Positions 55,936 through 64,000 of a stretch of 64,000 nucleotides of DNA are shown here, piece by piece. Each line of letters begins with the position of its first letter. Position 1 is the stretch's first letter. Origin of the DNA: DASXAI01 sp963728985 (GTDB lineage: Bacteria; Actinomycetota; Acidimicrobiia; Acidimicrobiales; Ilumatobacteraceae); assembly GCA_963728985.1 (NCBI GenBank), contig CAVSME010000001.1, forward strand, positions 248,001-312,000, written 5' to 3'. Position numbers and translations under genes: made by a program. The notes below the pieces were generated by a model. That model saw only the letters and a program-made list of their open reading frames with translations. It was not told where the DNA came from and did not search any database.

Positions 55936-56972
55936 ACACGCTCCGGTTTCTTCGAGCCGAACAGGCCGGTGGGTTTCACGAACAGCACGACGATGATGAC
56001 GATCAGGGCGCCGCCGAGGGCCAGGTCGCTACCGATCGGGTCGATGTACCCGCCGATCATCGTCTCGGCCAGCCCGATCAGGAGACCACCGACGACCGCT
56101 CCGGGAAGGCTGTCGAGCCCGCCCAGCGTGGCGGCGGCGAAGGAGTAGATCAGCACGGTGCCCATGAAGCTCGGCGTGAGGAACGTCTTGTGGGCGATGA
56201 GGCAGCCGGCCAGCGTGCCGACGGCGGCGGCCAGTGCCCAGCCGAACTGGATGGTGCGCCCGATGTGGATGCCCACGAGGCGGCTCGACTCCAGGTTGGA
56301 CGACACCGAGCGGAAGGCCAGGCCGACCTTGGTCCTGCGCAGGAGCAGGCTGACGAGGATCAAGACGGCGAGCACGGTCGCCCATGCGCCGAGGTTCTCG
56401 TAGAAGAAGCGGGCCCCGCCGAAGTCGAAGAAGCTGTTGCGGGGGAACGGCGTGTCGAACGCGTACGGGTCGGCACCCCAGATCACGGTGGCCAAGGCCC
56501 CGAGCATGATGAACCACGCCAGCGTCACGATGGTGATGGCGAGGTGGTTGCTGGGGTCGAACGGGCGGATGAAGACCCGCTCGATGGCGGCGCCGCCGAT
56601 GGCCGACAGCAGCATGGCCATGCCGATCCCCAACCAGATGGGGAACCCGTGGTCGTAGACGAGCACCCAGGCGATGAACGTGCCGAACATCGCCATGTTC
56701 CCCTGAGCGAAGTTGATCACGCCCGTCGCTTTGTAGATGAGCACCAGCGACAGCGCCATGGCGGCGTAGATGAAGCCGTTGTTCAGCGCGTCGATGACGC
56801 GCTGGAAGAACAGGTCCCACCCGTCCCGCCAGATCGCCCACAGCGAGAAGAGGATGGTGGCGACCACCGCGATGGTCCAGTTGCGGGCCCGCTGCGAGCC
56901 GAACCGCTCGAGGGCGGCGTAGCCCTCCTTGATGGCAGCGTTCGCCTTCTCGGTGTCGAGACCGGTTGCCAC
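55932..56972 (-). CDS. livH: Branched-chain amino-acid ABC permease LivH
   Basis: A 346-residue membrane protein. The LivH signature GFIYAAMALSLVLIYKATGVINFAQGNMAMFGTF (about 65-98) is clear. The start GTG at 56972 follows AGGAG at 4 bases and gives an N-terminal soluble part (MATGLDTEKANAAIKEGY) before the first TM. Ten bases separate it from the livF stop. The permease pair LivHM forms the membrane channel for branched-chain amino acids or related amides. Confidence 0.92.
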   Translation of the reverse strand: MATGLDTEKANAAIKEGYAALERFGSQRARNWTIAVVATILFSLWAIWRDGWDLFFQRVIDALNNGFIYAAMALSLVLIYKATGVINFAQGNMAMFGTFIAWVLVYDHGFPIWLGIGMAMLLSAIGGAAIERVFIRPFDPSNHLAITIVTLAWFIMLGALATVIWGADPYAFDTPFPRNSFFDFGGARFFYENLGAWATVLAVLILVSLLLRRTKVGLAFRSVSSNLESSRLVGIHIGRTIQFGWALAAAVGTLAGCLIAHKTFLTPSFMGTVLIYSFAAATLGGLDSLPGAVVGGLLIGLAETMIGGYIDPIGSDLALGGALIVIIVVLFVKPTGLFGSKKPERV

Positions 56973-56982
56973 GGTTCTCCTC

Positions 56983-57708
56983 TCAGTACCCCAGGTAGGC
57001 GCGACGGACGGCTTCGTCGTTGCGCAGCTCTTCGGCCGTCCCCGACAGGGCGATCTGCCCCGCCTCGAGGACGTATGCCCGGTGGGCGATCTCGAACGCG
57101 AGGTTCGCGTTCTGTTCCACGACAAGCATGGTGATGCCCTGGTCGGCGTTCAGTTGGCCCAGGCGCCGGAACAGATCCTGCACGATGATCGGCGCGAGGC
57201 CGAGTGACGGTTCGTCGAGCAGCAGCAGGCGGGGTCGGCCCATCAGTGCCCGGGCGATGGCCAGCATCTGCTGCTCCCCGCCGCTGAGGCTGCCCGCTAG
57301 CTGCGTGCGCCGCTCGGCCAGCCGGGGGAACGCCTCGAACCAGCGGTCGATGTCGGCGTTGATGTCCCTGTCCTTGCGCACGTAGGCGCCGACTTCGAGG
57401 TTGTCCCGGACGCTCAGCTCCGGGAAGGTGCCGCGGCCCTGCGGCACATGGGCCACGCCCTTGCGTACGACAGTGGTCGTGGAGCGGCCGCTCAGCGACG
57501 CGCCGTCCAGGTCGACTCGGCCCCGCGTGTTGATCATCTGGCAGATGGCTCGCAGGGTCGTGGTCTTGCCGGCGCCGTTGGCGCCGAGTACGACGACGAC
57601 CTCGCCTTCGTTCACGTGGAAGGTGACGCCGTGGAGGACCTGCACGGGCCCGTAGCCCGCCCACAGATCCTCGACGTCGAGCATCTTGGTGGCCACGCCC
57701 GTGCTCAC
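56983..57708 (-). CDS. livF: Branched-chain amino-acid ABC ATPase LivF
   Basis: A 241-residue ATPase: Walker A GANGAGKTT (about 42-50), HVPQGRGTFPELSVRDNLEVGAY (LivF-type Q-loop), signature LSGGEQQMLAIARALM, Walker B LLLLDEPSLGLAP and VVEQNANLAFEIAHR. The GTG at 57708 overlaps the livG stop by 4 bases. Confidence 0.94.
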   Translation of the reverse strand: MSTGVATKMLDVEDLWAGYGPVQVLHGVTFHVNEGEVVVVLGANGAGKTTTLRAICQMINTRGRVDLDGASLSGRSTTTVVRKGVAHVPQGRGTFPELSVRDNLEVGAYVRKDRDINADIDRWFEAFPRLAERRTQLAGSLSGGEQQMLAIARALMGRPRLLLLDEPSLGLAPIIVQDLFRRLGQLNADQGITMLVVEQNANLAFEIAHRAYVLEAGQIALSGTAEELRNDEAVRRAYLGY

Positions 57709-58466
57709 GCTGCCGTCCCCAGGTACGCCTCGATGACCTTGGGGTCGCGCTGGACCTCGCTCGGCGTGCCCTCGGCGATCTTTCGCCCGAAGTCGAGGGC
57801 GACGACCTTGTCGGAGATGCTCATCACCATCGCCATGTGGTGCTCGACGAGCAGCACGGTGAGCGAGTAGCGATCGCGCAGATCGCGGATGAGCGTTCCG
57901 AGCTCGGCCACCTCCGCGTGCGTCAGGCCGCTGGCGGGCTCGTCGAGCATGAGCAACTTTGGGTCACCCGCCAATGCCCGGGCCAGCTCGATGCGCTTGA
58001 GCGTCCCGAACGGCAACCCCATCGCCCGCTGGAAGGCGATGTCGGCCAGGCCCAGCTCGTCGAGCAACTGGTAGGCGCGCAGGGCGAGGCGGCGGTCTTC
58101 GCGGCGTACCCCGATGGCGAAGGGCGCCGTCAGGAAGTTCGCCTTGCCCAACCGGTGAGCGCCCACCATCACGTTCTCCAGCACGGTCAGGCCCGGCCAG
58201 AGGGCCAGGTTCTGGAAGGTGCGGGTGATGCCGATCTTCGTGATGGTGTCGGGCCGGGCCCGCAACAGGTCGCTGCCGTTGAAGGTGATGACGCCGCTCG
58301 TCGGCTGGTAGATGCGGCTGACGACGTTGAACATCGTCGTCTTGCCGGCGCCGTTGGGTCCGATCAGGCCGCAGATCTCACGGTCGTCGATGTCGAAGGT
58401 GAGTGAATCCAGCGCCGTGATGCCGCCGAAGCGCACCGTGACGTCCTGTACATCGAGCAAGGCCAC
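57705..58466 (-). CDS. livG: Branched-chain amino-acid ABC ATPase LivG
   Basis: A 253-residue ATPase: Walker A GPNGAGKTT, Q-loop RTFQNLALWPGLTVLENVMVG, degenerate signature PFGTLKRIELARAL, Walker B LLMLDEPASGLTHAE, and LLVEHHMAMVM. The signature LPFGTLKRIE instead of LSGGQ is usual for LivG. It is the first gene of the liv operon; the GTG at 58466 has GGGGGAT upstream. Confidence 0.94.
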   Translation of the reverse strand: MALLDVQDVTVRFGGITALDSLTFDIDDREICGLIGPNGAGKTTMFNVVSRIYQPTSGVITFNGSDLLRARPDTITKIGITRTFQNLALWPGLTVLENVMVGAHRLGKANFLTAPFAIGVRREDRRLALRAYQLLDELGLADIAFQRAMGLPFGTLKRIELARALAGDPKLLMLDEPASGLTHAEVAELGTLIRDLRDRYSLTVLLVEHHMAMVMSISDKVVALDFGRKIAEGTPSEVQRDPKVIEAYLGTAA

Positions 58467-59234
58467 TCGTCATCCCCCATACCGGCGCTTCCCCCGAAGC
58501 CCCTGCCGTCGATCCGCAAGATAGCAGTGCGTCTGCTGCCCGCCAGGGCGTCGTCAGCATGTTGCAACACCTGTCGGATTCATGGCGAAAGCGGTTGTAG
58601 ACAGCAAATGCCGCCGGTGGCGGGACCGCATCGGTGCACATTCCTGTGAACAAGATGTGCACGGCAGGTGGACGACGGCACCGTTCCTGGGGACGACACG
58701 GAAATCCTGGGGAGAACTTGTTGACGACAGAAATAGCGCTTGACCTGCGCATTTGTCGAGCGCAGACTGATCTTCGTCCGGGAGGAACACCGGAGCGCAG
58801 GAACCGGGACGGCGTCGATGGCTTCGGCCGGAGAGGCATCCTCGGAGAGCGCGCTGCGGCCGAACGGGCTCTGGAACGGCAGTGGTGTCCGCGGATCGTG
58901 AGGTGGGCGGGATCGACGAGCCACAGCAGGGTCACAGCTGCTGTGGGGAAGCGAGGGCGAGGCTGGTGCGGCGTGAGCCGGGCCGGCCGACGGTCGGGGT
59001 CGGCAGCGGGTCAAACCCGGTGGCGGCGCCGAACGGGAACGGGCACGAACGACGGGGTCAAAGCCGGAGGACGGGCTCGATCAGAAGCGCTCGGAGGGTC
59101 TCTCGGCCCGAGGAGCGTCGCCGGCCAGTGTCGAACCGATGGGTTGGCCCCGAGCAGTTGACCGGCTTCGGCCGGAGCGGCTACTCGGGGCGCCTGTCGT
59201 TTTCGGCCCGATGCCGATGCCTAGGCTCCCCCGG
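58467..59234. other. Gene-poor intergenic stretch of about 770 bases
   Basis: No convincing protein or RNA gene. It must contain the liv operon promoter (58467-58600) and, at its right end, the DUF305 promoter. Visible items are a DnaA-box-like TGTGAACAA (58645-58653), two CCTGGGGA words about 58687 and 58708, TTGACG and TTGACC words near 58720-58745 as possible -35 sites, and a repeated GCTTCGGCCGGAG (58821-58833 and 59165-59177). Confidence 0.4.
59222..59227 (+). promoter_or_regulatory. Leaderless-type -10 element of the DUF305 gene
   Basis: TAGGCT, 7 bases before ATG 59235. It fixes the start, as a longer frame exists. Confidence 0.5.
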
Positions 59235-59930
59235 ATGGCGACGCGCATGGATCCCGGTGCCGGCGTCGACGGTCCCGGCCCTCCGGCCGACGAAGACGAC
59301 GACGGTGGCGACGAAGGCGGCAGCGCGCCGTGGTGGCACTCACCGTGGCGCCTCATCGTGCTCGGCGGGGCCCTGCTCTTCCTCGGCGCCTCGATCGGCT
59401 ACTTCGTCACCCAGCGCGCCAACCGCCATCCCGGCGCCGGTTCCGTCGACGTCGGCTTCCTGCAGGACATGCGCTACCACCACGACCAGGCCACGCAGAT
59501 GAGCCTGGCCTACCTGGAGAAGCCGGCCGCCGGCCAGGACCCGACGGTGCGCACCATCGCCGCCGAGATCCTCCTCGGCCAGCAGCTCGAGGCGGGCGCC
59601 ATGGTGCAACTCCTGCACGACTACGGCCAGCCGGACTCCAACGAGTCCGGCACCGGCATGGCGTGGATGTCGATGCCGTTGCCCATCGCCAGCATGCCGG
59701 GGATGGCGACGCCGGAGCAGCTGGCGGCGCTGAAGGCAGCGACGGGTGTCGAGGCCGACCGCCTCTTCGCCCAGCTGATGATCAACCACCACTACGGCGG
59801 GATCCACATGGCCGAGTACGCCGCCGCCGGCGCCAGTGAGTCGGCCGTCAAGATCCTGGCCCGGTCGGACATCAAGAGCCAGCAGAGCGACATCGACGAG
59901 CTTCAGGCCTTCCTCGACCGCCTGGGCTAA
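59235..59930 (+). CDS. DUF305 membrane-anchored protein
   Basis: A 231-residue protein with a short acidic cytoplasmic N-terminus, one TM helix (about 39-57) and an outside DUF305 four-helix domain. The ferritin-like histidine motifs are FLQDMRYHHDQATQMS (His82, His83) and LMINHHYGGIHMAEY. Members bind copper or other metals in some bacteria; this is not proven here. The methionine-rich middle (MAWMSMPLPIASMPGM) is compatible with soft-metal binding. It ends 4 bases inside a convergent gene. Confidence 0.88.
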   Translation: MATRMDPGAGVDGPGPPADEDDDGGDEGGSAPWWHSPWRLIVLGGALLFLGASIGYFVTQRANRHPGAGSVDVGFLQDMRYHHDQATQMSLAYLEKPAAGQDPTVRTIAAEILLGQQLEAGAMVQLLHDYGQPDSNESGTGMAWMSMPLPIASMPGMATPEQLAALKAATGVEADRLFAQLMINHHYGGIHMAEYAAAGASESAVKILARSDIKSQQSDIDELQAFLDRLG

Positions 59931-60256
59931 GTAAGAACGCGGCGCAGTGCAGCGTCGACGTCGGCCCGTCCTGCTGCCGGACCGACGCGGGCCACCGCGT
60001 GTTCGAGCTCGGCGAACAGCTCCTCGTGGATGCGGCACGCCAGCTCCGGCGCCACGCCGACGACGACGGCGTTCTTCGTGCGCGACACCGACGCCAGCAC
60101 CGCGGCGTCGTCGAGCAGGACCGAGCTGCCGACCTCGAGGACCTCCACGTCGACGCCCCGCTCGTTCCACGACTCAGCCACCGCGAGGCAGTCCCTCACC
60201 GCCGGCCCCCAGGCCACGAGCGTCGCGTCGCGCCCCGGCCGCCTGATCGTCACCAT
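59927..60256 (-). CDS. Orphan transketolase C-terminal domain protein
   Basis: A 109-residue protein that looks like only the C-terminal domain of 2-oxo acid dehydrogenase E1-beta or transketolase: GRDATLVAWGPAVRDCLAVAESWNERGVDVEVLEV, then LLDDAAVLASVSRTKNAVVV. The thiamine-binding and pyrimidine domains are absent, so it has no catalysis by itself. It may be a remnant of a decayed E1-beta gene or a stand-alone domain. The ATG at 60256 or GTG at 60253 is the start. It is divergent from the metallopeptidase. Confidence 0.65.
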   Translation of the reverse strand: MVTIRRPGRDATLVAWGPAVRDCLAVAESWNERGVDVEVLEVGSSVLLDDAAVLASVSRTKNAVVVGVAPELACRIHEELFAELEHAVARVGPAAGRADVDAALRRVLT

Positions 60257-60320
60257 CTCCCTACCACTAGCACGCCAGCCGGTGGGGACCGACGGCGAGG
60301 CACGTAACCTGGCACTCACC

Positions 60321-61859
60321 ATGAGCGTGCACGGTCGCTCCGGCGGGAGCCACGGGCGAGGCGCGGTGCGCGTCGCCATCGGTGGCCTGGTGACCGCCAT
60401 CGTCCTGGCCGCCTGTTCCACCACCGTCGACGTCCGGGCCGTCGACACCCCACCGTCCATCAGCCCGCCGACGGCTACCGGAGGGACGGCGACGCCCACC
60501 ACGCCGGCACCGTCGACCACGGCGCCGCCGAGCACGGCGCCCGCCAGCACCGCGCCGCCGACCACCGCCCCCGACCCCGGCGAGGTCTTCTCCACCAACG
60601 GGACCCGCACCGCCCAGCCCTACGACGGGCCGCTGAGCGCCGCCATCGTCGACATCCAGGCGTACTGGCGAACGACGTTCCCTCTCGTCTACGGCGCGCC
60701 CTACAGCGACCTGCAGGGTGGGGTGTGGCCGGTGCAGCCGGGCGCCCGGGGCGTGCCCGGGTGCGGCGAGCCGCAGACGCGCTTTCGCGACATCGAGGGC
60801 AACGCGTTCTATTGCCCCGACGGCGACTTCATGGCCTTCGACGACCAGGAGCTCTTCCCCGGCATCTACGACCAGTTCGGCAGCAGCGACGTGCTGGCCA
60901 TGATCGTGGCCCACGAGTGGGGCCACGCCATCCAGCAGCGCGCCGGCATCCAGGACGCCACGATCGTGCTCGAGCAGCAGGCCGACTGCTTCGCCGGCGC
61001 CTGGATGGGCCACCTCGCCGCCGACGGCGGCCCGATCACCGTCAACGACGAGACGCTGAACGTGGCCATCTCCGGCATGGTCAGCTTCAGCGACGATCCC
61101 GGCACCACCGCCAACGTCCAGGGTGCCCACGGGAGCGGGTTCGACCGGGTCAGCGCCTTCCAGGACGGCTTCGCCAACGGTGCCAAGCAGTGCGCCACCT
61201 ACCCGACATCTCCCCCGCCGGTGATCGAGCTGGCGTTCACCGCGGACGATCTCCAGAACCAGGGCAACCTCCCCTTCAGCAAGATCGTGCCGTCCACCAC
61301 CGGCGATCTCGACCGCTTCTGGGCGAAGGTGTTCGCCGATCGGGGGGCGTCCTACGCCAAGCCGGCGGGCGGTGTGCAGCCGTACCCGGCGGCCGGCCCC
61401 TACCCGCCGTGCGCGGGCATCTCGCCCGACCCCACCTTCTACCGGGGGCGCGTCTGGTACTGCCCCGCCGGCGACTACATCGCCTACGACCAGGACACCC
61501 TCGGCGGCCGGGTCTACGACATCGGTGACTTCGCCGTGTCGGTGCTGATCGGGAACGCGTGGGCCGACGCCATGCAGGGCCGCCTCGGCGTGCAGGAGAC
61601 GGGCAAGCAGCGCTCGCTCGACGGCGACTGCCTGACCGGCGCCTGGACCCGCAGCACGCTGCCCGTGGCGAACGGGGGCGACAGCGACCAGCTGCTCACG
61701 CTGTCGGCCGGCGACCTCGACGAGGGCGTCATCGCCTTCCTCCGCTTCGGCACCGGCGAAGAGGGCGATCGCGCCGACCAGGTGGGTACCGTGTTCGATC
61801 GGGTGTCGTCGTTCCGCAAGGGCATCCTGAACGGTGTGTCGGCCTGTGGCATCAGATGA
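60321..61859 (+). CDS. Secreted neutral zinc metallopeptidase lipoprotein with duplicated, inactive second domain
   Basis: A 512-residue lipoprotein: lipobox LAACS with Cys32, then a Thr/Pro/Ala linker (40-85). Domain 1 (about 100-305) is a putative neutral zinc metallopeptidase with AHEWGHAIQQ (His198, Glu199, His202) and Glu218 in LEQQADCFAGAW. Domain 2 (about 320-510) repeats the fold: YDQDTLGGRVYDIGDF, then VLIGNAWADAMQ in place of AHEWGH and LDGDCLTGAW in place of EQQADCFAGAW. The zinc ligands are gone, so only domain 1 can be catalytic. Confidence 0.88.
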   Translation: MSVHGRSGGSHGRGAVRVAIGGLVTAIVLAACSTTVDVRAVDTPPSISPPTATGGTATPTTPAPSTTAPPSTAPASTAPPTTAPDPGEVFSTNGTRTAQPYDGPLSAAIVDIQAYWRTTFPLVYGAPYSDLQGGVWPVQPGARGVPGCGEPQTRFRDIEGNAFYCPDGDFMAFDDQELFPGIYDQFGSSDVLAMIVAHEWGHAIQQRAGIQDATIVLEQQADCFAGAWMGHLAADGGPITVNDETLNVAISGMVSFSDDPGTTANVQGAHGSGFDRVSAFQDGFANGAKQCATYPTSPPPVIELAFTADDLQNQGNLPFSKIVPSTTGDLDRFWAKVFADRGASYAKPAGGVQPYPAAGPYPPCAGISPDPTFYRGRVWYCPAGDYIAYDQDTLGGRVYDIGDFAVSVLIGNAWADAMQGRLGVQETGKQRSLDGDCLTGAWTRSTLPVANGGDSDQLLTLSAGDLDEGVIAFLRFGTGEEGDRADQVGTVFDRVSSFRKGILNGVSACGIR

Positions 61860-61866
61860 AGGCGCG

Positions 61867-63408
61867 GTGACGGCACCGACCACCCTGGCGGCCATCGACG
61901 TCGGCACCAACTCCTTCCACCTCGTGGTGGCGCGCGTCGTCGGTGACACCCGCTTCGAGGTGATCGCCCGCGAGAAGGACGTGGTCCGCCTGGGCTCGGG
62001 CGGCGGCGACATGAAGGTGCTCACGCCGGCGGCCATCCAGCGCGGCGTCGACGCCCTCCGCCACCTGAAGCGCATCGCCGACATCTCCGACGCGCCGGTG
62101 CGGGCCGTCGCCACCAGCGCCGTGCGGGAGGCCGAGAACAACGACGAGTTCGTCCGCCGAGCGCGGGAGGAAGCGGGCGTCGAGATCGAGGTGGTGTCGG
62201 GCATCGAGGAGGCCCGGCTCATCCACCTCGGCGTGCTGCAGGCCCTCCCGGTGTTCGAGCGCCGGCTGCTGCTGTGCGACATCGGCGGCGGGAGCACCGA
62301 GCTCCTCATCGGCCAGCGCGGCTCGGTGCTGGCGTCGCGCAGCCTGAAGCTCGGCGCCGTCCGCCTCACCACCCGCTTCTTCCCCGGCGAGCGGCTGCAT
62401 CCGGGCGCCGTGAGCTCGTGCCGCACGTTCGTGCGCTCCACCCTCGCCCCGTTCGCCAAGGAGGTCGAGGCGCACGGCTTCGAGGTGGCCATCGGGTCGT
62501 CGGGCACGATCCTCGCCCTCACGGCCATGGCCCGCGCTGCCGCCGGCGAGCCGGTCAAGACGCTGAACGCCGCCACCCTGAGCGCCGGCGAGCTGACCTC
62601 GGTGGTGAAGCGCCTCGTCGACGCCCGGTCGGTGGCATCCCGGGCCAAGCTCCCCGGTCTCGACGCCAGCCGGGCCGACATCATCCTCGCCGGCGCCCTC
62701 ATCCTGGAGGGCGTCTTCGAGGCCTTCGCCATCGACGAGATGACGGTCAGCGACCACGCCCTGCGCGAGGGCGTGCTGCTCGACACCATCCAGCGCACCC
62801 ACGGCGGATCGCTGCACCACCTGCGCGACGTGTCGCGGCGCAGCGTGCTGGCGCTGGCCGAGCTGTTCGACGACGAGCCCGACCACTCCGCCCACGTCGC
62901 CCGCCTCGCCCTCGACCTGTTCGACGACACCGCGCCCATCCACGGCCTCGACAGCGGCTGCCGGGAGTACCTCGAGGCGGCGGCGCTACTGGCCAACGTC
63001 GGGCTGTTCGTGTCGCACAGCCAGCACCACCTGCACTCGTACTACGTGATCCGCAACTCCGACCGCCTGACCGGGCTGACCGACACCGAGATCGAGATCA
63101 TCGCCCAGATCGCCCGCTACCACCGCAAGAGCGCGCCCAAGCCGTCTCACGAGGCCTTCGCCCGCCTGCGCCCGCACGAGCAGCACGTGGTGCGGGTGCT
63201 GGCCGGCATCCTGCGCGTCGCCATCGGCTTCGACCGCAGCCACGATGGCCGCGTCCGGTCCGTGGAGGTGGCGCTGCGGCGGGGGAAGCTGGTGGTGCGA
63301 CCGGTGCCCGCCGGCGAAGCCGACCTCGCCCTGGAGTGCTACGCCGCCGATCAGCGCAAGGACCTGCTCGAAGACGTGCTCGGCCTGCCCGTGACGATCG
63401 GTTCGTAG
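61867..63408 (+). CDS. ppx: Ppx/GppA-family exopolyphosphatase / pppGpp phosphohydrolase
   Basis: A 513-residue protein: an N-terminal actin-like domain (AAIDVGTNSFHLVVARV, LLCDIGGGSTELLIG and the later VAIGSSGTILALTAM) and a C-terminal HD-like domain (about 310-513) with HDLLDD-type positions (DHSAHVARLALDLF). It degrades long-chain polyphosphate or the pppGpp alarmone; which one is unclear. The start GTG at 61867 follows AAGG and gives a standard N-terminus; GTG codons at 61834 and 61846 are alternatives. It is 7 bases after the metallopeptidase gene. Confidence 0.9.
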   Translation: MTAPTTLAAIDVGTNSFHLVVARVVGDTRFEVIAREKDVVRLGSGGGDMKVLTPAAIQRGVDALRHLKRIADISDAPVRAVATSAVREAENNDEFVRRAREEAGVEIEVVSGIEEARLIHLGVLQALPVFERRLLLCDIGGGSTELLIGQRGSVLASRSLKLGAVRLTTRFFPGERLHPGAVSSCRTFVRSTLAPFAKEVEAHGFEVAIGSSGTILALTAMARAAAGEPVKTLNAATLSAGELTSVVKRLVDARSVASRAKLPGLDASRADIILAGALILEGVFEAFAIDEMTVSDHALREGVLLDTIQRTHGGSLHHLRDVSRRSVLALAELFDDEPDHSAHVARLALDLFDDTAPIHGLDSGCREYLEAAALLANVGLFVSHSQHHLHSYYVIRNSDRLTGLTDTEIEIIAQIARYHRKSAPKPSHEAFARLRPHEQHVVRVLAGILRVAIGFDRSHDGRVRSVEVALRRGKLVVRPVPAGEADLALECYAADQRKDLLEDVLGLPVTIGS

Positions 63409-63418
63409 CGCCGCTTCG

Positions 63419-63424
63419 TAGCAT
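63419..63424 (+). promoter_or_regulatory. Leaderless-type -10 element of the lipase-like gene
   Basis: TAGCAT, 7 bases before ATG 63432; identical in word and spacing to the one before cofC. Confidence 0.5.
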
Positions 63425-63431
63425 CCCGACG

Positions 63432-64000
63432 ATGCACCGCATCGCCCTCCTCCTCGGCGCGCTGGCCCTGGTGGCGTCGTGCTCGAGCGGGTCGTCGGAC
63501 TCGGCCGTGCAGCCGGCGGGCAGTGTGGCCAGCTCGGCCGCCGGGGCCTCGTCGACGGCGCCGGCCACCACGGCCGCCGCGGGGAGCGCTCCGGCGGGCG
63601 ACGCCTTCTACTCGCCGCCCGATCCCTTGCCCGCCGGCCAACCCGGTGACGTCATCCGGTCCCGACCGTTCGCCGGCCCCGCCGGCGCCCAGGGCTGGGA
63701 GGTCCTGTACCTGTCGACCACGGTCGATGGCCAGCCCGTGGCCGTGTCCGGCGTCGTCATCGCGCCGGGTGCCGGGGCCAGCCCCGCCCCCGCCGGCGGG
63801 CGCACCGTGCTGTCGTGGGCCCACGGCACCACCGGTCTGGGCGACTCCTGCGCGCCATCCAAGCAGTACGCCAGCGGCGACGCCGGCGAGGTCCTCCTCG
63901 CCCAGCTGGCCATCGCCCGTGGGTTCGTCTACGCCGCCACCGACTACCAGGGCCTCGGGCCGCCGGGCGACCACCCGTACGTCGTCGGGCTGTCGGAGGG
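63432..64000 (+). CDS. Secreted lipoprotein, secretory lipase-like (3' end outside window)
   Basis: The first 190 residues of a lipoprotein: signal peptide with lipobox LALVASCSS (Cys17), Ser/Ala/Thr linker to about residue 55, then YSPPDPLPAGQPGDVIRSRPF, WEVLYLSTTVDGQPVAVSGVVIAP, and VLSWAHGTTGLGDSCAPS, which matches the start of secretory lipases (LIP family, alpha/beta hydrolase). The catalytic serine, Asp and His lie beyond the window. It probably splits lipids or esters outside the cell. Confidence 0.8.
   Translation, partial: MHRIALLLGALALVASCSSGSSDSAVQPAGSVASSAAGASSTAPATTAAAGSAPAGDAFYSPPDPLPAGQPGDVIRSRPFAGPAGAQGWEVLYLSTTVDGQPVAVSGVVIAPGAGASPAPAGGRTVLSWAHGTTGLGDSCAPSKQYASGDAGEVLLAQLAIARGFVYAATDYQGLGPPGDHPYVVGLSE

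Noticed and set aside
58645..58653. DnaA-box-like TGTGAACAA suggesting a replication origin
   Set aside because: A single word, no cluster of boxes, and no dnaA, dnaN, gyr or rpmH nearby.

Overview
The window is GC-rich, gene-dense chromosomal DNA of an actinobacterium. Pointers are the GlgE maltosyltransferase pathway, coenzyme F420 genes (a CofC guanylyltransferase and an LLM-type oxidoreductase), mycothiol-type DinB/maleylpyruvate isomerase-like proteins, a WhiB-like protein, a PafB/PafC pair, ImuA'/ImuB/DnaE2 and actinobacterial LexA boxes (TCGAAC-N4-GTTCG). The gene mix suggests an uncultured member of Acidimicrobiia, but that is inference. I see no rRNA, tRNA, IS transposase, phage genes or CRISPR array.

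Layout. 1-1123: end of an HD-domain gene, an SRPBCC protein and an FmdB zinc ribbon. 1228-8221: glgE, treS-maltokinase fusion and glgB, a translationally coupled operon for maltose-1-phosphate/alpha-glucan metabolism. 8319-16392: DivIVA protein, SOS-controlled dnaE2, a two-component pair and a diguanylate cyclase. 16493-20396: small proteins, DinB protein, MATE and NrtS transporters, and a maleylpyruvate-isomerase-like/DsbA-like pair. 20506-22772: imuA'-imuB with its own LexA box. 22825-29802: NifU-like protein, acyl-CoA dehydrogenase, cystathionine beta-synthase and gamma-synthase/lyase, RNase HII and SelD. 29936-35794: an unknown gene, divergent cofC, PIG-L deacetylase, a histone H1-like repeat protein, and a GNAT-DUF429 pair of different base use. 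35838-41326: lutABC lactate oxidation, then a polar amino-acid ABC transporter whose permease has a fused CD225-like N-terminus. 41415-46118: PhoH-PIN protein, a WhiB-like protein lacking one Fe-S cysteine, a DnaQ-like exonuclease and pafBC. 46122-49899: a four-gene operon coding an isobutyryl-CoA-mutase-like enzyme (large and small subunits) with an LLM oxidoreductase and a 3-hydroxyacyl-CoA dehydrogenase. 50010-53026: PDZ-less HtrA protease, free-standing Clp-N/zinc-ribbon protein, NUDIX hydrolase and enoyl-CoA hydratase. 53102-58466: complete branched-chain amino-acid ABC transporter. 58467-64000: a 770-base gene-poor stretch, DUF305 protein, an orphan transketolase C-terminal domain, a duplicated metallopeptidase, Ppx/GppA phosphatase and the start of a secreted lipase-like gene.

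Themes. (1) DNA damage: dnaE2 and imuA'-imuB each carry a LexA box, and pafBC supplies a likely second damage-response activator. (2) Most operons are coupled by 4-base ATGA/GTGA overlaps. (3) At least 13 genes have a TANNNT hexamer 6-7 bases before the start codon, the layout of leaderless transcription. (4) Short non-coding elements sit at gene ends: three 48-base palindromes, four related hairpin elements, and one 98-base near-perfect cruciform. These elements, the CD225-permease fusion, the mutase operon and the cysteine-deficient WhiB protein are the least ordinary things here.
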